A DNA stretch of 64,000 bases, taken from positions 1 to 64,000 of the forward strand of contig NZ_LMEP01000004.1 in assembly GCF_001426405.1 (NCBI RefSeq), in the 5' to 3' direction. The notes under the pieces are model-generated. The model did not search any database. It was given only the letters and a program-made list of their open reading frames with translations, and was not told the origin of the DNA. Positions 61,784-64,000 of the stretch are shown in pieces. The position numbers were made by a program, and so were the translations under genes. Within the stretch, counting starts at the first letter, position 1; each line of letters opens with the position of its first letter. The stretch is from Streptomyces sp. Root1304. Its GTDB lineage: Bacteria; Actinomycetota; Actinomycetes; Streptomycetales; Streptomycetaceae.

Positions 61784-61980
61784 GCGGCCGTCGTCGTCGG
61801 CACGGTCCTCGCGGCCGCCGGCCTGCTGGCCGGCCCCGCCGCCGCACCCGCCGATACCGCCCCGGCGGCCACCACGTCCGTGGCCACGGCCGCCGGCGAC
61901 ACGATCATCCAGGGCACCAGCATGCTGGCGCGGGGGCAGGCCTGGTACTCGCCCACTGCTGCGTTCAGGGGCCGGGAACG
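61771..61980 (+). pseudogene. Signal-peptide-bearing fragment of a secreted protein
   Basis: The forward strand reads VVVGTVLAAAGLLAGPAAA followed by a mature-like region with GDTIIQGTSMLARGQAWY, then abruptly changes into the end of the convergent glucanase remnant near 61970. It lacks a clear start with a Shine-Dalgarno. It overlaps the ArsR remnant's 5' end only slightly. It could be the 5' piece of a secreted enzyme cut by a deletion; weak evidence. Confidence 0.25.
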
Positions 61981-62713
61981 GAGTCCTCGAAGGCCGTCCC
62001 GGCCGCACGGTAGCCGGCGACCTTCGCCGCCACCTGGGCCGGGGTGAGGACCTCGTCCTTCACGTGGAGCAGGTAGTCGACCTGCTCCACGTAGACGCGG
62101 GGGACCGTGGAGGTCTCGCCGGCGGGGGGTCGATCAGCCACTGGTTGAAGTGGATCGACACGGGTCGCTCGGGCAGATAGCGGGCGTCGTGCCGGGCGAA
62201 CTCCTTGCCGTCGAGGTAGTACCGGTGTAGTCGAAGTCGTCGAAGAGCACGCCCTGTTCGGCCGGATGAGTGGTCGGAGTCGTGGGGGAGGGGGTGGTCG
62301 GCGCAGGGGTGGGCGCGTCGCCGCCGGGGTCGGTGCCCCAGACCTGGACGCCGCCGATGGTGGCGGTGACCTTGGTCCAGTTCGCGTACGCGGTCTGCGC
62401 GGGTCCTCAGGTTCGTGCAGCCCTTGACGGCCCAGTCGCAGGCGTAGGTGTAGGAAGCGCCGGGGGCGGCCTTGAAGTAGTAGCGCAGCCTGACCTGACT
62501 CAACGGGCCTGTCGTAGCTCCGGTGTTGACCACGGTGAGCCAGGGCGCGGCTTGGCCGCTGCCCGTGCCGCCCTGCCGGTACCGGACGGCGATGCTCTCG
62601 TCCGCGGCGGCGGCAGGGAGAGTGGTGAGCGCGGTGGCGCCGAGACCGAGCACGGTGGCGGCGGCGAGCACCGCACGTATGCCCGGCCTCTGATGGTTCG
62701 TTCCGTTGCGCAT
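61965..62713 (-). pseudogene. CBM3-GH16 glucanase remnant with internal deletion
   Basis: From ATG 62713 (GAGGGG upstream) a signal peptide AVLAAATVLGLGATALT leads to a CBM3-like cellulose-binding domain: VRYRQGGTGSG, WLTVVNTGATTGPLSQVRLRYYF and CDWAVKGCTN. A frameshift near 62400 is followed by TAYANWTKVTATIGGVQVWGTDP in the next frame and a Pro/Thr linker, then FDDFDYTG. At about 62225 it jumps to YYLDGKEFARHD and SIHFNQWLID, from the end of a GH16 domain. The GH16 centre with its catalytic Glu residues is missing. Confidence 0.7.
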
Positions 62714-62790
62714 GGCGTGCCCCTCGGGGAGGTGATTGGAGGGAAGGCGGCACGGTGCCGCAGGCTGCCACCGGATGCGGCAGGCCGGTC

Positions 62791-64000
62791 TCAGTGACTT
62801 CCGGGGTCGGTGAACGCCCAGTCCACGCCGTACGGGGCGAGCTGGGCGGTGATCCGGCGGCGTAGACCGGGGTCGGAGACCGGCGGCAGGGACACCACCG
62901 GGCGGCCGTCGGTCAGGTCGCATCGGATCTGCCGGTCGGAGCAGGCGATGCCGATGGAGGCCAGAGCACTGGAGAAGGCACGCCGGGTGGCATCGAGGTG
63001 CAGGGGTACCTTGGAGGGCTTGCCGATGTCGGTCAGGGGCAGCGCCGCCAGGACGATGACGTCCTTGGGGGCCGCGGCTCGCTCGGGTACGTGCCGTGCG
63101 GCGAACGCGATCAGTTCGTCGGCGCCGGTGTCGGTCTCGCCCGGGGCCAGGGTGACGTAGGCGACGGGGACTTCGCCGGAGTGCGGGTCGGGGCGGCCGA
63201 CGGCGCTCGCGCCGGTGACGGCCGGGTGGGCGAGGAGTGCGTCCTCGATGACGGCGGGGTCGATGTTGTGGCCGCCGCGGATGATCAGGTCCTTCGCGCG
63301 GCCGAGCAGGTGGATGAAGCCATCGGCGTCCACGCGTGCGAGGTCACCGGTGTCGAGCCAGCCGTCGCGCACGGTGCCGAGGGTGTCCGTGCGCGGTCCG
63401 TCGGCGTCGTGGCCGACGACGTAGCCGGGGAAGACGGTGGGGCCGCTGATGGCGAGGATGCCGGGCTGACCCTGCGGGAGGTCGTGCCACTGGCCGTCGC
63501 TGCCGATCCGTACCGTCTTCACCTGCTGGTAGGGCATGCGCTGGCCCGCCGCCTCGGGGCGCTGGTGTTCGCGCAGGAAGCTTCGGGCGCTGCCGCAGGT
63601 GGCCTCGGTCAGTCCGTACCCCTGGCACAGGGGTACGCCGGTGTGGTCCTCGAACGCCGCGCGTACCGCCGGCGGCAGAGGGGACGCCCCGACGATCGCG
63701 AAGCGCAGCGAGGTGATGTCCGCGTCGAGCGGTACCCGGGCGAGTCCGGCGTAGACGGTCGGAACGGCGGACATGGTGGCGATCCGGAAGTGCTCGACGA
63801 TCTTCCAGATGACCTTGAACAGCGCCGGCTCGCGGTAACCGAGAGGGCCGGCCCACACGCTGTGCTGACCGCGCAGCAGCGGTGCGAGCAGGGTGACGAC
63901 CAGGGCGTTGACGTGGAACAGCGGCAGCCCGGCGAAGAGTACGGAATCGGGGTCCAGCAGGCTGTTGGCCGCGATCATCCAGGCATCGGTCACCTCGTTG
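62791..64000 (-). CDS. Acyl-CoA synthetase/AMP-dependent ligase, N-terminal part outside window
   Basis: The visible 403 residues hold the adenylate-forming core after the P-loop: CQGYGLTEATCGS (the YGLTE motif), DGWLDTGDLARVD, GRAKDLIIRGGHNIDPAVIEDALLAHP (hinge and C-terminal domain) and LPLTDIGKPSKVPLH with the adenylation Lys. This is the fatty acyl-CoA synthetase type. About 60 residues after the catalytic Lys end with the stop at 62791, a slightly long tail. The P-loop and N-terminus lie beyond 64000. Confidence 0.88.
   Translation of the reverse strand, partial: NEVTDAWMIAANSLLDPDSVLFAGLPLFHVNALVVTLLAPLLRGQHSVWAGPLGYREPALFKVIWKIVEHFRIATMSAVPTVYAGLARVPLDADITSLRFAIVGASPLPPAVRAAFEDHTGVPLCQGYGLTEATCGSARSFLREHQRPEAAGQRMPYQQVKTVRIGSDGQWHDLPQGQPGILAISGPTVFPGYVVGHDADGPRTDTLGTVRDGWLDTGDLARVDADGFIHLLGRAKDLIIRGGHNIDPAVIEDALLAHPAVTGASAVGRPDPHSGEVPVAYVTLAPGETDTGADELIAFAARHVPERAAAPKDVIVLAALPLTDIGKPSKVPLHLDATRRAFSSALASIGIACSDRQIRCDLTDGRPVVSLPPVSDPGLRRRITAQLAPYGVDWAFTDPGSH

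Overview
The window is high-GC actinobacterial chromosome, almost certainly Streptomyces. GC is near 72%, GTG and TTG starts are common, and there is a gamma-butyrolactone (A-factor type) signalling locus, a single TTA (bldA-type) codon, a class IV lanthipeptide cluster and many paired regulators. Nothing was searched against a database; every function rests on motifs and family memory.

Left end (1-4560): the start of an acyl-CoA dehydrogenase, then an ArpA/ScbR-type receptor divergent from an AfsA/ScbA-type butyrolactone synthase and a nucleotide-sugar-epimerase-like reductase, a second ArpA-type receptor homologue and a DoxX-like membrane protein. Both receptor promoters carry ARE-like dyads. 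Next (4892-14651) is a co-directional block that looks like an undescribed specialised-metabolite or modification cluster. It holds a Tat-exported vanadium haloperoxidase/PAP2-like protein, an HPP membrane protein, a rhodanese, a cupin, a cobalamin-binding mutase S subunit, a 1107-aa fusion of a methylaspartate-mutase E subunit to an FAD/NAD(P)-binding oxidoreductase, and an adenylate-forming ligase.

Middle (14.7-40.8 kb): a secreted M1 peptidase; TetR with an AhpD-like protein; a bldA-candidate LysR; Lrp/MFS/M20 hydrolase; alkane hydroxylase AlkB with TetR; a cold-shock-domain protein; a radical SAM protein with an unusual Cys spacing; HelR (RNA polymerase rescue from rifamycins) with a RAE-type palindrome upstream; a serine hydrolase; modA plus a fused modBC molybdate transporter; small regulators; an FAD reductase; gdhA; and a diacylglycerol-kinase-like enzyme.

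Right part: a vibrioferrin-type NIS siderophore operon (NIS, MFS, NIS, PLP decarboxylase; 41.4-47.1 kb). It appears damaged by a deletion that cut the 5' ends of its first gene and of the divergent ABC ATPase, and by a frameshift in the exporter. Then come a 436-aa protein of unknown function, a trypsin-like protease, an APC permease, and a class IV lanthipeptide cluster (51.9-57.0 kb) whose precursor is very like venezuelin. A MarR/MFS pair follows. The region 59.4-62.7 kb is dominated by broken genes (lipoprotein, DUF5937-like ArsR regulator, CBM-GH16 glucanase), and the window ends inside an acyl-CoA synthetase.
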